Program-made: the position numbers and the translations under genes | Assembly: GCF_000341225.1 (NCBI RefSeq) | Contig: NZ_ANAC01000011.1 | Location: 62,001 to 126,000, forward strand | DNA: 64,000 nt | Origin: Nocardiopsis alba DSM 43377 | GTDB lineage: Bacteria; Actinomycetota; Actinomycetes; Streptosporangiales; Streptosporangiaceae | Direction of reading: 5' to 3' | Notes under the pieces: generated by a model | Told to the model about the DNA's origin: nothing | The model's input: the letters and a program-made list of their open reading frames with translations, nothing else | The model's database searches: none | In this document: one piece after another, positions 1-7,423 of the stretch | Position numbering within the stretch: position 1 is the stretch's first letter | How the letters are laid out: each line of letters starts with the position of its first letter

Positions 1-387
1 GTGTCCGGCCACGTACAGCACCCCCAGCAGCAGGACGTTCAGACCGATCATCACCAGAGGCGGCGCGATCGCGTTCACCAGGCCCAGGGAGATCGCCACG
101 AAGTAGTAGCCGATCTCGCCCTGGCTGATCAGATCCGAGCGCAGCCGCAGGATCGACAGGACACCGAACAGGCCGAACCCGACCGCGAGCCCCACCTCCT
201 GGCGGGCCATCATCGCGACCACGGCGAAGATGCCGACGTTGAGGGCCACGTAGGCCAGCACCAGATCACGACGGCCGTGCCGACGGAAGTAGAGGACGTA
301 GGACAACACGGTGATGGCGGCCAGGTCGACCGCGAGAGCGAACCAGATCATGGCCATCATCCTGTGGGGCGGTCGTGAGACGTCCAT
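1..387 (-). CDS. DUF4956 family membrane protein, 3' end outside window
   Basis: The reverse strand is open from position 387 to the left edge and encodes a hydrophobic protein beginning with either ATG 387 or the ATG-ATG pair at 360/357. About four membrane segments are visible, and the stretch around residues 60-90 (GFGLFGVLSILRLRSD) is typical of DUF4956 proteins. That family often sits with VTC-domain polyphosphate polymerases and CotH-like genes; those would lie outside the window. The gene follows the response regulator on the same strand after a 78-bp gap that holds a perfect inverted repeat. The start at 387 is preferred because GAGG lies just upstream. The function of the family is unknown. 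Confidence 0.8.
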   Translation of the reverse strand, partial: MDVSRPPHRMMAMIWFALAVDLAAITVLSYVLYFRRHGRRDLVLAYVALNVGIFAVVAMMARQEVGLAVGFGLFGVLSILRLRSDLISQGEIGYYFVAISLGLVNAIAPPLVMIGLNVLLLGVLYVAGH

Positions 388-396
388 GAGCCTCGG

Positions 397-412
397 ATGA
401 GGAAATCCTCAT
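397..412. promoter_or_regulatory. Inverted repeat upstream of the DUF4956 gene, probable response-regulator operator
   Basis: ATGAGGA-AA-TCCTCAT is a perfect 7-bp inverted repeat. A 14/16 match (ATGAGGA-GA-TCTTCAT) lies at 3178-3193, upstream of the first gene of the adjacent two-component operon. The position in front of both units suggests binding by the OmpR-family regulator encoded at 465-1124. Part of the half-site resembles a ribosome binding site, so coincidence is possible. Confidence 0.5.
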
Positions 413-464
413 GAACGCCGCACGACCCCGGAACGAATCCTCGAAGCGCTCCGGCACCCGCGGA

Positions 465-1124
465 TCAGCCGGTCAGCCGGTACCCCATGCCCCGCACCGT
501 CACGATCCGCTCCGCGCCCACCTTGCGACGCAGGGCGCGCACGAACACGTCCACCACGTTGGAACCGGGGTCGTAGTCGTAGCCCCACACGTGCGACAAC
601 ATCTGCTGTCGGGTCATCACCTGCCCCGGATGGCGCATGAGCAGTTCCAACAGAGCGAACTCGCGCGCGGTCAGGTCCACCGTGGCCTCCTCCACCGACA
701 CCCGACGGGTCCTCAGGTCCAGTGACAGGTCTCCGACGCGCAGTACCGTCAGGTCGGCCGTGCGCTCGTTGCGCATCCGCAGCCGGACCCGCGCCAGCAG
801 CTCCTCGAAGCGGAACGGTTTGGTGACGTAGTCGTCCGCCCCGATCTCCAACCCGGTCACGGTGTCGCGCACCCCGTCCCGGGCGGTCAGGATCACCACG
901 GGCAGATCCACCCCCATGGCCCGGAGCCGACGCAGGACGTCGAAACCATCGGTGTCCGGCAGCCCCAGGTCCAACAACATCAGGTCGAAGCCGCCGGTGA
1001 CGGCGTAGTCGACCGCGTCGGCCCCGGTCCCCACCACGGTGGTGGCGAACCCGTTGGCGGTCAGCCCCTTGCGGACGAACGAGGCGATCCGTTCCTCGTC
1101 CTCGACGATGAGTACGCGACTCAA
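465..1124 (-). CDS. OmpR/PhoB-family response regulator
   Basis: A 219-residue DNA-binding response regulator. The receiver domain (about 1-115) has the acidic pair near residues 8-10, phospho-acceptor Asp52 in LMLLDLGLPD, the switch Thr in ILTARD and the conserved Lys in YVTKPF. The C-terminal winged helix (about 125-219) ends in the typical RRKVG...VRGMGYRL pattern. The start is TTG at 1124, which overlaps the kinase stop in a TTGA junction, so the two genes are translationally coupled. A longer upstream reading frame is only the antisense overlap with the kinase frame. It probably regulates its own operon and the downstream DUF4956 gene through the shared inverted repeats. Confidence 0.93.
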   Translation of the reverse strand: MSRVLIVEDEERIASFVRKGLTANGFATTVVGTGADAVDYAVTGGFDLMLLDLGLPDTDGFDVLRRLRAMGVDLPVVILTARDGVRDTVTGLEIGADDYVTKPFRFEELLARVRLRMRNERTADLTVLRVGDLSLDLRTRRVSVEEATVDLTAREFALLELLMRHPGQVMTRQQMLSHVWGYDYDPGSNVVDVFVRALRRKVGAERIVTVRGMGYRLTG

Positions 1125-2752
1125 GCCTGTTCCCTTCCGATGCTTCCTCCCGCGGGCCGATCGACCGGCAGGACCAGAGTGAACGTGGACCCCTGACCGG
1201 GGGCCGAACGCAGATCGACCCGGCCGTGGTGGGCCTCGGCGATGGCCCGTACGATCGCCAGCCCCAGCCCGGCGCCCCCTTCGCCGCGTTCCGTGCGGCG
1301 GCCCCGGGAGAAGCGCTCGAACACGCGACCATGGTCCTCGGCGGGGATCCCCGACCCCTGGTCGGACACCCACAGACGCACGTCCGAACCGACCAGGGCC
1401 GAACCGATCCGGACGGTCGAACCGGCGGGGGAGTAGCGGACCGCGTTGGCCGCCAACTGCACCATCGCCTGGGTGACGCGCTGCGGGTCCAGCCTCGCGG
1501 TGCCGTCGGCGATCGCCTCCAGCCGCCACGACCGGTCTCCCAGAGGACGGACCTTGGCGTCGATGTCGCTGGTCAGCTCGGCCAGGGAGACGGGTTCGGG
1601 GCGGACGAAGTCGGGCTGCTGCGCCTTGGCCAACAGCAACAGGTCCTCGACGATACGGCCCATCCGGTCCAGCTCGTCGGTGACCAGCCGGACCACCTCA
1701 CGACGCTCCTCCGGATCGTCGCCCATGAGCTCCAGGTGGCCGCGCACGATCGTGATGGGGGTACGCAGTTCGTGTCCGGCGTCGTCGACGAACCGGCGTT
1801 GGGCGGTGAACGCGCCCTCCAGCCGGTCCAGCATGCTGTTGAACTGCTCGGCCAGGGCCGCGATGTCGTCCCGCCCGGACACCTCGATGCGCTGGGTCAG
1901 ATCCTCCTCGCCGATGGCCGCGGCGGTCTGGCGGACCAGCCGCACCGGGGCGAGGATGCGCCCGGCCACCCACCATGCCGCGGTGGCCGCCGCGAGCAGG
2001 CCGAGCCCGCTCACCAGGGCGATCGTGCCCATCGTGGAACCGATGGTGTCCTGTTCCTCGGCGGTGAAGTAGCCGATCACGAACCATCCGGCCGGGCCGT
2101 CCCGCCCGTCCGGCGGCAGCACGCGCACCTTCTCCCAGCGGACCGGGCCCGCCGGGGTGTCCAGGGAGCCGCGGGCGTCGGGGGAGTCCAGGATCTCCCC
2201 GACCGCCTCGGGGTCGGCCGACAGGTCGTGCGGAGGCTCCTGGCCGTGCCGGAGCCGCCCGGAGTCGGCGGGCGGGGCCTCGCCGCCGGGTGCGCCGCCG
2301 CGCTGCCGTGAGGACTCGCCCGTGCTCTCGTCGACCCAGCCGAAGAGGATCTCGGCGTCGTCCGGGTACTGACGCTCCAGGTAGACCCGGATGAGCGAGG
2401 AGACGTCGGTGAAGGGCTCGCCGGTGCGGGGGTCGACCCCGATCGAGGCGAACTCCTCGAACTCCGCGGTCTCCTGGCTCAACGCCCGGTCGACCCGTTC
2501 CTCGCCTCGGGTGGTCAGGGCGCTCCAGGTCACGACGTTGACCAGGACCAGGACGGCGGTCATCAGCAGGACCAGCCACGCCATGATGAGCAGGCGAGCG
2601 GGGATCCGCCGCCGTTGGGGGAGTTCGGGCTGAGGTCCGCGGATGACCATCGTCGGGAAGAGCGAGGTCGCGCCGGACCCGCCCCCGGGTCTGCCTCCGG
2701 GGGGTATCCGCACGGTGGTGGAGTCGGGGGATTCGTCGGGGTCAGTCGTCAT
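1121..2752 (-). CDS. Sensor histidine kinase (HAMP-HisKA-HATPase)
   Basis: A 543-residue membrane kinase. A cytoplasmic basic stretch precedes a first membrane helix at about 53-76; an extracytoplasmic sensor region spans about 77-240; a second helix lies at about 241-263; HAMP follows to about 316. The phospho-acceptor is His327 in DDAGHELRTP. The N box (AANAVRYSP) and G boxes (DQGSGIP, GAGLGLAIV) of the ATPase domain are intact. It overlaps the upstream small gene by 11 bp and the regulator by 4 bp, giving a three-gene operon. The extracytoplasmic region is rich in Gly, Asp and Glu and matches no sensor domain I recognise, so the signal is unknown. Confidence 0.93.
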   Translation of the reverse strand: MTTDPDESPDSTTVRIPPGGRPGGGSGATSLFPTMVIRGPQPELPQRRRIPARLLIMAWLVLLMTAVLVLVNVVTWSALTTRGEERVDRALSQETAEFEEFASIGVDPRTGEPFTDVSSLIRVYLERQYPDDAEILFGWVDESTGESSRQRGGAPGGEAPPADSGRLRHGQEPPHDLSADPEAVGEILDSPDARGSLDTPAGPVRWEKVRVLPPDGRDGPAGWFVIGYFTAEEQDTIGSTMGTIALVSGLGLLAAATAAWWVAGRILAPVRLVRQTAAAIGEEDLTQRIEVSGRDDIAALAEQFNSMLDRLEGAFTAQRRFVDDAGHELRTPITIVRGHLELMGDDPEERREVVRLVTDELDRMGRIVEDLLLLAKAQQPDFVRPEPVSLAELTSDIDAKVRPLGDRSWRLEAIADGTARLDPQRVTQAMVQLAANAVRYSPAGSTVRIGSALVGSDVRLWVSDQGSGIPAEDHGRVFERFSRGRRTERGEGGAGLGLAIVRAIAEAHHGRVDLRSAPGQGSTFTLVLPVDRPAGGSIGREQA

Positions 2753-3155
2753 CGTCGTCCTCGAACCGTGCTTCCAGGCAGGCGTCCCACCAGCTCTCCC
2801 ATTGGTCCTCTCCCCAGTTCTCGTGGCCGGAGGCGCCGTCGAGGCAGTCGACGGGGAAACCGGTCGGCGATGGGGGAGGTTCCGTCTCCGCGGGCTCCGA
2901 CGGTCGTTCGCTCGCCGCGGGCTCCTCCTCGCCGGTGACGGTCGAGGGAGGCGACACCACGCCCTCGTCCGTGGGGTCGGGCGACGCGTCCTCGGGCGAG
3001 GTCCCGATCACCACCTCGGAGACGGGTGTCGACTCCGGAGCGCGCAGGAACAGCACCCAGACCAGAGCCGCGGAGGCCACGAGGACGACCGTCAACGCCC
3101 CTGTGACCAGTGGCATCAAAGGTGATCTCATATTCGCCGAGCCTGCCCGATCCAC
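2742..3155 (-). CDS. Small membrane-anchored acidic protein of unknown function
   Basis: A 137-residue protein from GTG at 3155, chosen because GAGGA lies six bases upstream. One membrane helix at about residues 14-38 is followed by a Pro/Glu/Ser/Thr-rich stretch (40-95), then a short module with two Cys (VDCLDGA and WWDACLEA) and an Asp-rich end. It is the first gene of the operon with the kinase and regulator and overlaps the kinase start by 11 bp. It is probably an accessory or sensing partner of the kinase on the outer face of the membrane; this is inferred only from position. No family is recognised. Confidence 0.75.
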   Translation of the reverse strand: MDRAGSANMRSPLMPLVTGALTVVLVASAALVWVLFLRAPESTPVSEVVIGTSPEDASPDPTDEGVVSPPSTVTGEEEPAASERPSEPAETEPPPSPTGFPVDCLDGASGHENWGEDQWESWWDACLEARFEDDDDD

Positions 3156-3161
3156 ACGAAG

Positions 3162-3194
3162 TCCTCATGAAACGAAGATGAGGAGATCTTCATG
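3162..3194. promoter_or_regulatory. Clustered ATGAGGA half-sites before the two-component operon
   Basis: TCCTCAT at 3162-3168 and the inverted repeat ATGAGGA-GA-TCTTCAT at 3178-3193 lie directly upstream of the GTG start at 3155. The inverted repeat matches the one at 397-412 in 14 of 16 positions. It is likely an autoregulatory site for the OmpR-type regulator. The half-site nearest the gene also serves as its ribosome binding site. Confidence 0.5.
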
Positions 3195-3200
3195 TTCCCA

Positions 3201-3259
3201 GGTCGCGCGCGGGGGGGGGGGAGGGGAGGCCCCTCCGCTCCGGAGGGCCCCGCCCGGGG
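3201..3259 (-). repeat. Intergenic hairpin repeat, copy A (G11 tract)
   Basis: This stretch and 3990-4043 are identical except for a G homopolymer (11 G here, 6 G there). Each contains GGCCCCTCCG facing CGGAGGGCC, a strong hairpin. Copy A starts 12 bp past the vapC stop; copy B follows the DUF1062 stop. Both are downstream of minus-strand genes, so they may act as terminators. Together they bracket vapBC. Confidence 0.75.
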
Positions 3260-3271
3260 GTTCATGCGTCG

Positions 3272-3676
3272 TTAGAGGACCTCGATGGTGGCGGTGGTTC
3301 GTGCTCCGCGCTCGATGCGCCGGTCCGCGGTGACGAGAGGTACGTCCAGTTGTTCGGCCAAGGCGACGTACGCGGCGTCGTAACCGGAGAGGTTGTTCGC
3401 CAACTCTCGCATTCGAGGCCACAAGGGGTGGAGACCGTAACGAACGATGGTCAAACGTTCGAAGGCGTTCATGGCCAGGTCGCGGTCATGCCGAGGTAGT
3501 CCGGCGGCCCGACCTCGTGAGGGCTTCGACAGAGAGAGCAGGACCGAGGAGACCTCCCAGTCGATGAGGGCGGGCGCGGTCAATTCTTCGGAGCCGAGTC
3601 GATCGCGGGCGACCTTGCCGATCTCTCCCTGAGAGGTGAGCGCGTTGATGAGGGCCGAGGTGTCGACGACGATCAA
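3272..3676 (-). CDS. vapC: VapC-family PIN-domain toxin
   Basis: A 134-residue PIN-domain ribonuclease. The N-terminal MIVVDTSALINAL holds the first catalytic Asp; a conserved Glu is in DWEVSSVLL; the C-terminal acidic residues are in YDAAYVALAEQL and VTADRR. The four-acid PIN centre for Mg-dependent RNA cleavage therefore looks intact. The start is TTG at 3676, overlapping the antitoxin stop in a TTGA junction, the usual antitoxin-first coupling. The length is normal for VapC. Targets in this family are often tRNAs or rRNA, but the target here cannot be read from sequence. Confidence 0.9.
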   Translation of the reverse strand: MIVVDTSALINALTSQGEIGKVARDRLGSEELTAPALIDWEVSSVLLSLSKPSRGRAAGLPRHDRDLAMNAFERLTIVRYGLHPLWPRMRELANNLSGYDAAYVALAEQLDVPLVTADRRIERGARTTATIEVL

Positions 3677-3903
3677 CGGCCCTCCCTTATCTCGGATATG
3701 GCGTCTGTGACGTCTTCCCTGGTGACGGAGGTCGTCATGCTCCCGCTGCTCTCCTCGAACACCTGGGCGTTGGCCCGGGTGACGTTGACCGGGTGAAGGA
3801 TGACGGTGCCGTCCTCGGCCATCTCCACTTCGTAGTACTCGCTGGTGAGGATTTTTTCTCCCAGGGTGATACGCCCTCGGCTGCCTCTCTTGACCAGTTC
3901 CAT
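3673..3903 (-). CDS. vapB: AbrB-like antitoxin of the vapBC pair
   Basis: A 76-residue antitoxin starting at ATG 3903, with AAGGAG seven bases upstream. Residues about 8-40 (RGRITLGE...YYEVEMAEDG) resemble the SpoVT/AbrB swapped-hairpin DNA-binding fold, followed by a C-terminal toxin-binding tail. It sits immediately before vapC with a 4-bp overlap. A perfect 7-bp inverted repeat lies 28 bp upstream and is the probable autoregulatory operator. A more upstream ATG is open in frame but lacks a ribosome site and would run through the operator. Confidence 0.85.
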   Translation of the reverse strand: MELVKRGSRGRITLGEKILTSEYYEVEMAEDGTVILHPVNVTRANAQVFEESSGSMTTSVTREDVTDAISEIREGR

Positions 3904-3930
3904 CGTGCCACTCCTTCCCTGAATCCCCAT

Positions 3931-3945
3931 GTGGGTAATACCCAC
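3931..3945. promoter_or_regulatory. Palindromic operator of vapBC
   Basis: GTGGGTA-A-TACCCAC has perfect 7-bp arms around one base and lies 28 bp before the vapB start. A further TACCC follows at 3948-3952. This position and symmetry fit antitoxin autoregulation. Confidence 0.65.
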
Positions 3946-3989
3946 AATACCCGGTCGAGGTTCGGGCAAGAGAAGGGTGACGAGAGAGT

Positions 3990-4043
3990 GGTCGCGCGCG
4001 GGGGGAGGGGAGGCCCCTCCGCTCCGGAGGGCCCCGCCCGGGG
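3990..4043 (-). repeat. Intergenic hairpin repeat, copy B (G6 tract)
   Basis: Second copy of the repeat at 3201-3259, identical apart from the shorter G tract. It begins 45 bp downstream of the DUF1062 stop on the minus strand and upstream of vapB. See copy A for the hairpin and its possible terminator role. Confidence 0.75.
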
Positions 4044-4087
4044 CGACCCGTGTCGACGGGCCTCCCCGGGCGGGACGGGTCCCGTCC

Positions 4088-4645
4088 TCAGACGGGCATC
4101 AGTGTGAACGCGAAATCGGTGTTCCTCGGACGGCGCAGTGAGACGTCGGCCTTGATCCGGCGCGCCACCTCGCTCCGGCTCAGGCCCAGACCTCGGGCGA
4201 GGAGCCGATCGGGACGCAGCGGCACCGGAGCGTCGAAGACGACCTTCGACCCGATCGGCCACGCATGGTCGATCGGCACCGTCGGGGCGTCCAGCCGCCA
4301 GGCGTCACGCCAGTCCAGTGTGAAGTGGTGGCGCCGTGCCAGAGCCGGATCCAACAGCCGGGACGTCACGAGGTCCAGGTCGTTGGCGTGGTATCCGTCC
4401 AGCACGGCCGGGTCGAAGGAACCCACCGCCGCGCGCTCGTGCACGGTCAGCTTGTTCGTGCGGTCGCAGCCCACGCAGCGGACCAGCAGCCACACGTCCA
4501 GTCGTCCGCCGTTGGCGTTGACGCGGAACCTGCCCTCGCCGGTGGTGGCCGATTCCGATCGGCAGTCCACGCACCGCAGCGACAGCAGGGGCAGCCCGGT
4601 CCGACGGACGGTCCAGGACGGCACGGTATGAGGTTGTGAAGACAT
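4088..4645 (-). CDS. DUF1062 domain protein
   Basis: A protein of 185 residues from ATG 4645 (GTG 4666 is an alternative; neither start has a strong ribosome site). Two CxxC pairs (LRCVDCRSE and VRCVGCDRT, about residues 25-60) form a probable zinc ribbon, as in DUF1062 proteins. The C-terminal segment LLARGLGLSRSEVARRIKADV looks like a helix-turn-helix or S4-like turn. It stands alone between the DevR-like regulator and vapBC. The family has no assigned biochemical role; a nucleic-acid-binding function is suggested only by the zinc ribbon and basic C-terminus. Confidence 0.8.
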   Translation of the reverse strand: MSSQPHTVPSWTVRRTGLPLLSLRCVDCRSESATTGEGRFRVNANGGRLDVWLLVRCVGCDRTNKLTVHERAAVGSFDPAVLDGYHANDLDLVTSRLLDPALARRHHFTLDWRDAWRLDAPTVPIDHAWPIGSKVVFDAPVPLRPDRLLARGLGLSRSEVARRIKADVSLRRPRNTDFAFTLMPV

Positions 4646-4918
4646 GAGTGCTCTCGAACCTGACACGAGGCCGATTACGCGCGGCCTCGAACGCTGTACT
4701 ACCGGGCGCTCGAAGGCAGCCCGGCGGAGCCGACGGCATGGTCGGCCTCACGTTGAGCGAAAGGTGTCAGGTCAAAGGGCAGGCGGGGTCACGCGGGTAC
4801 TTCCCCTGTCTTCACGATGAACGGTCCCGGGCAACCTACGAGGCTCCGGGGCCGACTTCAAGGGGTTTTCCGGCGTGTGCGCGAAGGCCCTCGCGTGGAA
4901 GGGGCGAGGGGCGGACCG

Positions 4919-5590
4919 TCAGTAGCGGCGGCCGCGCAGCTCGGCGACCAGGACCGCGGCCTGGGTACGGCGCTTGAGGTCCAGCTTGGCCAGTAGGGCC
5001 GAGACGTAGTTCTTCACGGTCTTCTCGGCGAGGTAGAGGCGTTCGCCGATCTGCCGGTTGGTCATGCCCTCGCCGATGAGGTCGAGGATCTGACGCTCCT
5101 GCGGGGTGAGTTCGGCCAGCGGGTCGGGCTCGGCCTGGGCGCCGCGCAGGCGCTCCAGCATCGCTCCGGTGCTCCCGGAGTCCAGCAGCGAGCCACCGGA
5201 GGCGACGGTGCGCACCGCGCCCACCAGATCGGCGCCGTGGATCTGCTTGAGCACGTAGCCGGCGGCACCGGCCATGACGGCGTCGTAGAGGGCGTCCTCG
5301 TCGGCGAATGAGGTGAGCATGAGGCAGGCGATCTCGGGGTGGTCGGAGCGGATCTCACGACACACCTGGACCCCGGAGCCGCCGGGGAGGCGGACGTCGA
5401 GCACGGCGACGTCGGGCAGGACGACGGGGATGCGCGACAGGGCCTGCTCGGCGGTCCCCGCCTCGCCGACCACGGTCATATCGTCCTCGGTCTCCAAGAG
5501 CGAGGCGACACCGCGTCGAACGACCTCGTGGTCGTCGACGAGGAAGACCCTGATCCGCTTCTGAGGCCTTTCGGTCCCACCGCCCGCCAT
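4919..5590 (-). CDS. NarL/LuxR-family response regulator, DevR-like
   Basis: A 223-residue regulator. The receiver domain has VDDHEVVRRG at the N-terminus and phospho-acceptor Asp65 in VAVLDVRLPGG; the conserved Lys is in GYVLKQIHG. The LuxR helix-turn-helix covers about 158-220 (LTPQERQILDLIGEGMTNRQ). The start ATG 5590 has AGGGAG five bases upstream. The overall pattern resembles DevR/DosR. No kinase is adjacent; the two-GAF kinase at 47481-49235 is the natural partner in this window. It may autoregulate through palindromes in the 286-bp upstream gap. Confidence 0.9.
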   Translation of the reverse strand: MAGGGTERPQKRIRVFLVDDHEVVRRGVASLLETEDDMTVVGEAGTAEQALSRIPVVLPDVAVLDVRLPGGSGVQVCREIRSDHPEIACLMLTSFADEDALYDAVMAGAAGYVLKQIHGADLVGAVRTVASGGSLLDSGSTGAMLERLRGAQAEPDPLAELTPQERQILDLIGEGMTNRQIGERLYLAEKTVKNYVSALLAKLDLKRRTQAAVLVAELRGRRY

Positions 5591-5701
5591 CGGTTCTCCC
5601 TCTTCCCGTCTCCTGAGGCTCGCGACATCACTCCGAGAAAGACGTTAATACGTGGACGAGGTCCAGCGGGGGTCTTAGGGCATCGAAGTGACCTGCCAAA
5701 A

Positions 5702-5716
5702 GTCCTATTTCAGGAC
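5702..5716. promoter_or_regulatory. Inverted repeat upstream of the DevR-like gene
   Basis: GTCCT-ATTTC-AGGAC has perfect 5-bp arms. On the reverse strand the flank reads AGGACTTTTGGC, which partly resembles the GGGACTTnnGnCC Dos box. It lies 112 bp upstream of the regulator start. The match to the Dos box is weak. Confidence 0.35.
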
Positions 5717-5828
5717 AAAGTGCATAGCGACCGTTCAAAGCCCCTGTTCACCCACGGTTCGGACGTGGTGGCCGCGGTGCCGAAGTCAACCTATCGCCCC
5801 TCGGCCCGGCCGACCGCATCCGGTCGCG

Positions 5829-5863
5829 AAAACGCCCGCCCCGGAGCGGATCCGGGACGGGCG
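5829..5863 (-). terminator. Terminator of the hydroxyacid dehydrogenase-amidase operon
   Basis: On the minus strand a 13-bp stem (5833-5845 with 5851-5863, one mismatch) is followed by TTTT at 5832-5829. It begins 14 bp past the amidase stop. Confidence 0.7.
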
Positions 5864-5876
5864 GCGGCGGTGAGGA

Positions 5877-7397
5877 TCAGGGCCTGAGGCCGGCCCACGG
5901 GCGGGCCAGCTCGAAGGCGCGGCAGGCGCGCAACACCCGGGCGTCCGAGTGGCGGGGACCCACCACCTGGAGTCCGATCGGCAGTCCCGAGCCGCCGAAC
6001 CCGCAGGGAACGCTCGCGGCCGGCTGCTGCGTCATGTTGAACGGGTAACTGAACCCGGCCCAGGACGTCCACCTGCGGTCGTCCGACCCCGGAGGCGACT
6101 CCAGGCCCGCCTCGAAGGCCACGATCGGCATGCTCGGCGTCAGCAGCAGGTCGTAGGTCTCGTGGAAGCGCCCCATCCGGGCGCCCATGGCCATCCTCAA
6201 CGCCATCGCCGTCAGATAGTCCTGAGCCGAGTAGGTCAGACCCTCCTCGATGATCTCCCGCAGCCCCGGATCCTGGAGTTCGCGCTGGGCGTCGGTGAGC
6301 GCCTCCGTGGCCTTCGCGGCCCCCGTGTACCAGAGCACGTGGAACTCGTGCCTGGAGTCCGGCAGCCCCGGGTCGACCTCCTCCACCTCGGCGCCCAGCT
6401 CCTCGAACACGCGCACCGCGTCGGCGACCACCCGGGCCACCTCCGGGTCCACGTACTGGCCGCCCAGGGTCGGGCTGTAGGCGATCCGCATACCCTGGAC
6501 CAGCGCCCTCGGGTCCTCGCCGCGCCCCGCTTCGGCCAGCCCCGGGGGCGGGGTGGGCATGGCCATCCAGTCCCGGGAGTCGAAGCCGGAGATCACGTCG
6601 AGCATGAGCGCCAGGTCGCCGACGGTCCGCGTCATCGGCCCGGTGTGCGCCAGCGAACCGAACGGGCTGGCCGGGTAGTGCGGGACCAGCCCCCAGGTGG
6701 GCTTGATGCCGCAGATCCCGCTGAAGCTCGCCGGGATCCGGATGGAACCGCCTCCGTCGGTGCCGGTGGCCAGCGGACCCATGCCGGCGGCGACGGCGGC
6801 GGCCGAACCTCCGCTCGACCCTCCCGGGGTCGTGGACGGGTCCCACGGATTGCGGGTGATACCGGTGAGCGGGTTGTCCGTGACCCCCTTCCAGGCGAGC
6901 TCGGGGGTGGTGGTTTTGCCGACGAACACGGCGCCCTGCTCGCGCAGGCGGGCCACCACGGGGGAGTCCTCCTCCCACGGCCCCTCCGCGGAGGAGGCCC
7001 TCGACCCCTTGCGGGTCGGCCACCCCTTGGTCAGGTGGATGTCCTTGACCGAGGTGGGCACTCCGTCGAGCCGTCCCGCGGGCTCGCCCCGTCGCCACCG
7101 TTCGGCGGAGGCGCGGGCGGCCTCCAAGGCCTCCTCCGGGCGGACCAGGCAGAACGCGTTGAGCGCCGGATCGTCCTGCTCGATACGCGCGAGCACCGAG
7201 GCGACCGCCTCCACCGGGGACAGCTCCCCGGTGGAGTAGGCGCTCAACAGTTGCTCGGCGGACAGGTCGGCCGGTGTGCGGTCGCCGGAACGCGCCCTGG
7301 GGACGGTGTGGGCGGCCCCCGGCTCGGTTCCGGTCGGGGCCGCACCGAGGCCCGAGCCGGTGTCGTCGGCCCCGGCTCGGTCGGAACGGATCGTCAC
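5877..7397 (-). CDS. Amidase-signature family amidohydrolase
   Basis: A 506-residue enzyme that hydrolyses a C-N amide bond. The Ser-cisSer-Lys triad is visible: Lys118 in TSVKDIHL, cis-Ser194 in PGGSSGGSAA and nucleophile Ser218 in GTDGGGSIRIP. The GTG start at 7397 has GGGAGG five bases upstream; an in-frame extension toward the neighbour lacks this. It is the second gene of an operon, 26 bp after the D-2-hydroxyacid dehydrogenase, and shares its operator-bearing promoter. In this regulon it probably releases ammonia from an amide or opens an acyl-amino intermediate. The family is too broad to name the substrate; no signal peptide is seen, so it is cytoplasmic. Confidence 0.9.
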   Translation of the reverse strand: MTIRSDRAGADDTGSGLGAAPTGTEPGAAHTVPRARSGDRTPADLSAEQLLSAYSTGELSPVEAVASVLARIEQDDPALNAFCLVRPEEALEAARASAERWRRGEPAGRLDGVPTSVKDIHLTKGWPTRKGSRASSAEGPWEEDSPVVARLREQGAVFVGKTTTPELAWKGVTDNPLTGITRNPWDPSTTPGGSSGGSAAAVAAGMGPLATGTDGGGSIRIPASFSGICGIKPTWGLVPHYPASPFGSLAHTGPMTRTVGDLALMLDVISGFDSRDWMAMPTPPPGLAEAGRGEDPRALVQGMRIAYSPTLGGQYVDPEVARVVADAVRVFEELGAEVEEVDPGLPDSRHEFHVLWYTGAAKATEALTDAQRELQDPGLREIIEEGLTYSAQDYLTAMALRMAMGARMGRFHETYDLLLTPSMPIVAFEAGLESPPGSDDRRWTSWAGFSYPFNMTQQPAASVPCGFGGSGLPIGLQVVGPRHSDARVLRACRAFELARPWAGLRP

Positions 7398-7423
7398 TAC
7401 AGCCTCCCAAGTCACGCGAGGGG

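Noticed and set aside
465-1529. Longer response-regulator frame of 354 residues.
   Set aside because: The first 135 residues are Arg/Gly-rich antisense-like sequence inside the kinase gene; the receiver domain starts at the TTG of the TTGA overlap.
3201-4043. vapBC as a transposon bounded by direct repeats.
   Set aside because: No transposase or target-site duplication; both repeats are hairpins just after gene ends, so duplicated terminators are a simpler reading.
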